Source of the DNA: Strigamia acuminata | Taxonomy: Eukaryota; Arthropoda; Chilopoda; Geophilomorpha; Linotaeniidae | Direction of reading: 5' to 3' | Length of the DNA stretch: 64,000 nt | NCBI GenBank assembly: GCA_949358305.1 | Contig: OX442315.1 | Coordinates: 868,001 to 932,000 of the forward strand | Shown here: piece by piece, positions 63,815 to 64,000 of the stretch | Numbering within the stretch: the first letter of the stretch is position 1 | How the letters are laid out: the number at the start of each line of letters is the position of its first letter | Program-made: the position numbers and the translations under genes | Notes under the pieces: model-generated | What the model saw: only the letters and a program-made list of their open reading frames with translations | Told to the model about the DNA's origin: nothing | Databases searched by the model: none

Positions 63815-64000
63815 TTTTGTCTACGGTGAACGCGAACTAATAGCGTGACCCGGAAAACAAGAACTTCCGACATTTAAGTTGACATTTTGTGTTTGAAATT
63901 GTGTTACAAAAGGTTGTGTAAGTGTGTTAAATAATTATAGGTGATTTTTTTGGAATGAAATGTGAAGTTTTAAACGTTTTTATAAGCGGACTGCGCGAAA
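63815..64000 (+). other. Element C 3' untranslated start
   Basis: Non-coding to the window end. GTGAACGCGAACTAATAGCGTGA resembles the phrase after element D pol (GTGAACGCAAGTTATTTGCAGTGA). PPT and 3' LTR are not reached. Confidence 0.6.

Larger units (their letters stand above)
57056..64000 (+). mobile_element. Ty3/gypsy LTR retrotransposon (element C), 3' end beyond the window
   Basis: 5' LTR (57056-57627), tRNA-Ala-like PBS, a ~1.3-kb leader, gag (58902-60017), pol by -1 shift (to 63814) and the start of the 3' region. It is inserted in element B. Pol is clearly related to element D (same RT blocks, same C-terminal signature) but diverged. No break is seen, so it may be active. Confidence 0.92.

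Overview
The window is eukaryotic, from an animal and most likely an arthropod or another invertebrate. It holds spliceosomal introns, LTR retrotransposons, a TTAA-flanked cut-and-paste transposon and foldback repeats. There are no operons, no rRNA or tRNA genes, and no convincing single-copy host gene. The species cannot be fixed from the sequence. Nearly all recognisable coding capacity belongs to mobile elements.

Layout. A tandem segmental duplication dominates. Positions 1-33253 (copy 1) and 33254-53093 (copy 2) are near-identical, with few substitutions and a repeat period of about 21.3 kb once later events are discounted. Each unit runs through: a hairpin-rich stretch downstream of a pol gene; AT-rich DNA with foldback repeats; a Kolobok-like transposon with THAP domain, TTAA target site and 222-bp terminal repeats; a 394-bp MITE; a 3.6-kb cluster of palindromic repeat modules; a long leader; and a Ty3/gypsy gag-pol. 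The copies differ by three large events. Copy 1 lost the 5' half of the Kolobok element. Copy 1 gained a 15.1-kb LTR element (10297-25427) whose exact empty site survives in copy 2. Copy 2's pol is cut at 53093 by another LTR element.

The 15.1-kb element (minus strand) has LTRs of about 980 bp, ACTT target duplications, a tRNA-Pro-like primer site, a PPT and a candidate second PPT inside pol. It has a very long coiled-coil gag split by a -1 step, and a pol entered at a textbook A AAA AAC slippery site. It also has a third, 1083-codon RS-rich ORF where env would lie, preceded by a good splice acceptor and showing no membrane segment.

The right end is a nest. A minus-strand LTR element (1.9-kb LTR 53094-54999 plus an ORF with repeated FKNI motifs) sits in copy 2's pol. 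It is itself interrupted at 57056 by a plus-strand Ty3/gypsy element (LTR 57056-57627, intact gag and pol) that runs off the window and is a divergent relative of the gag-pol in the duplication. Both related elements appear to use -1 frameshifting directly at the gag stop codon.

The most unusual items are the RS-rich third ORF, the P2X7-C-terminus-like gene carried convergently inside the Kolobok element, the palindromic module cluster, and the repeated-motif ORF at 55593-57053.
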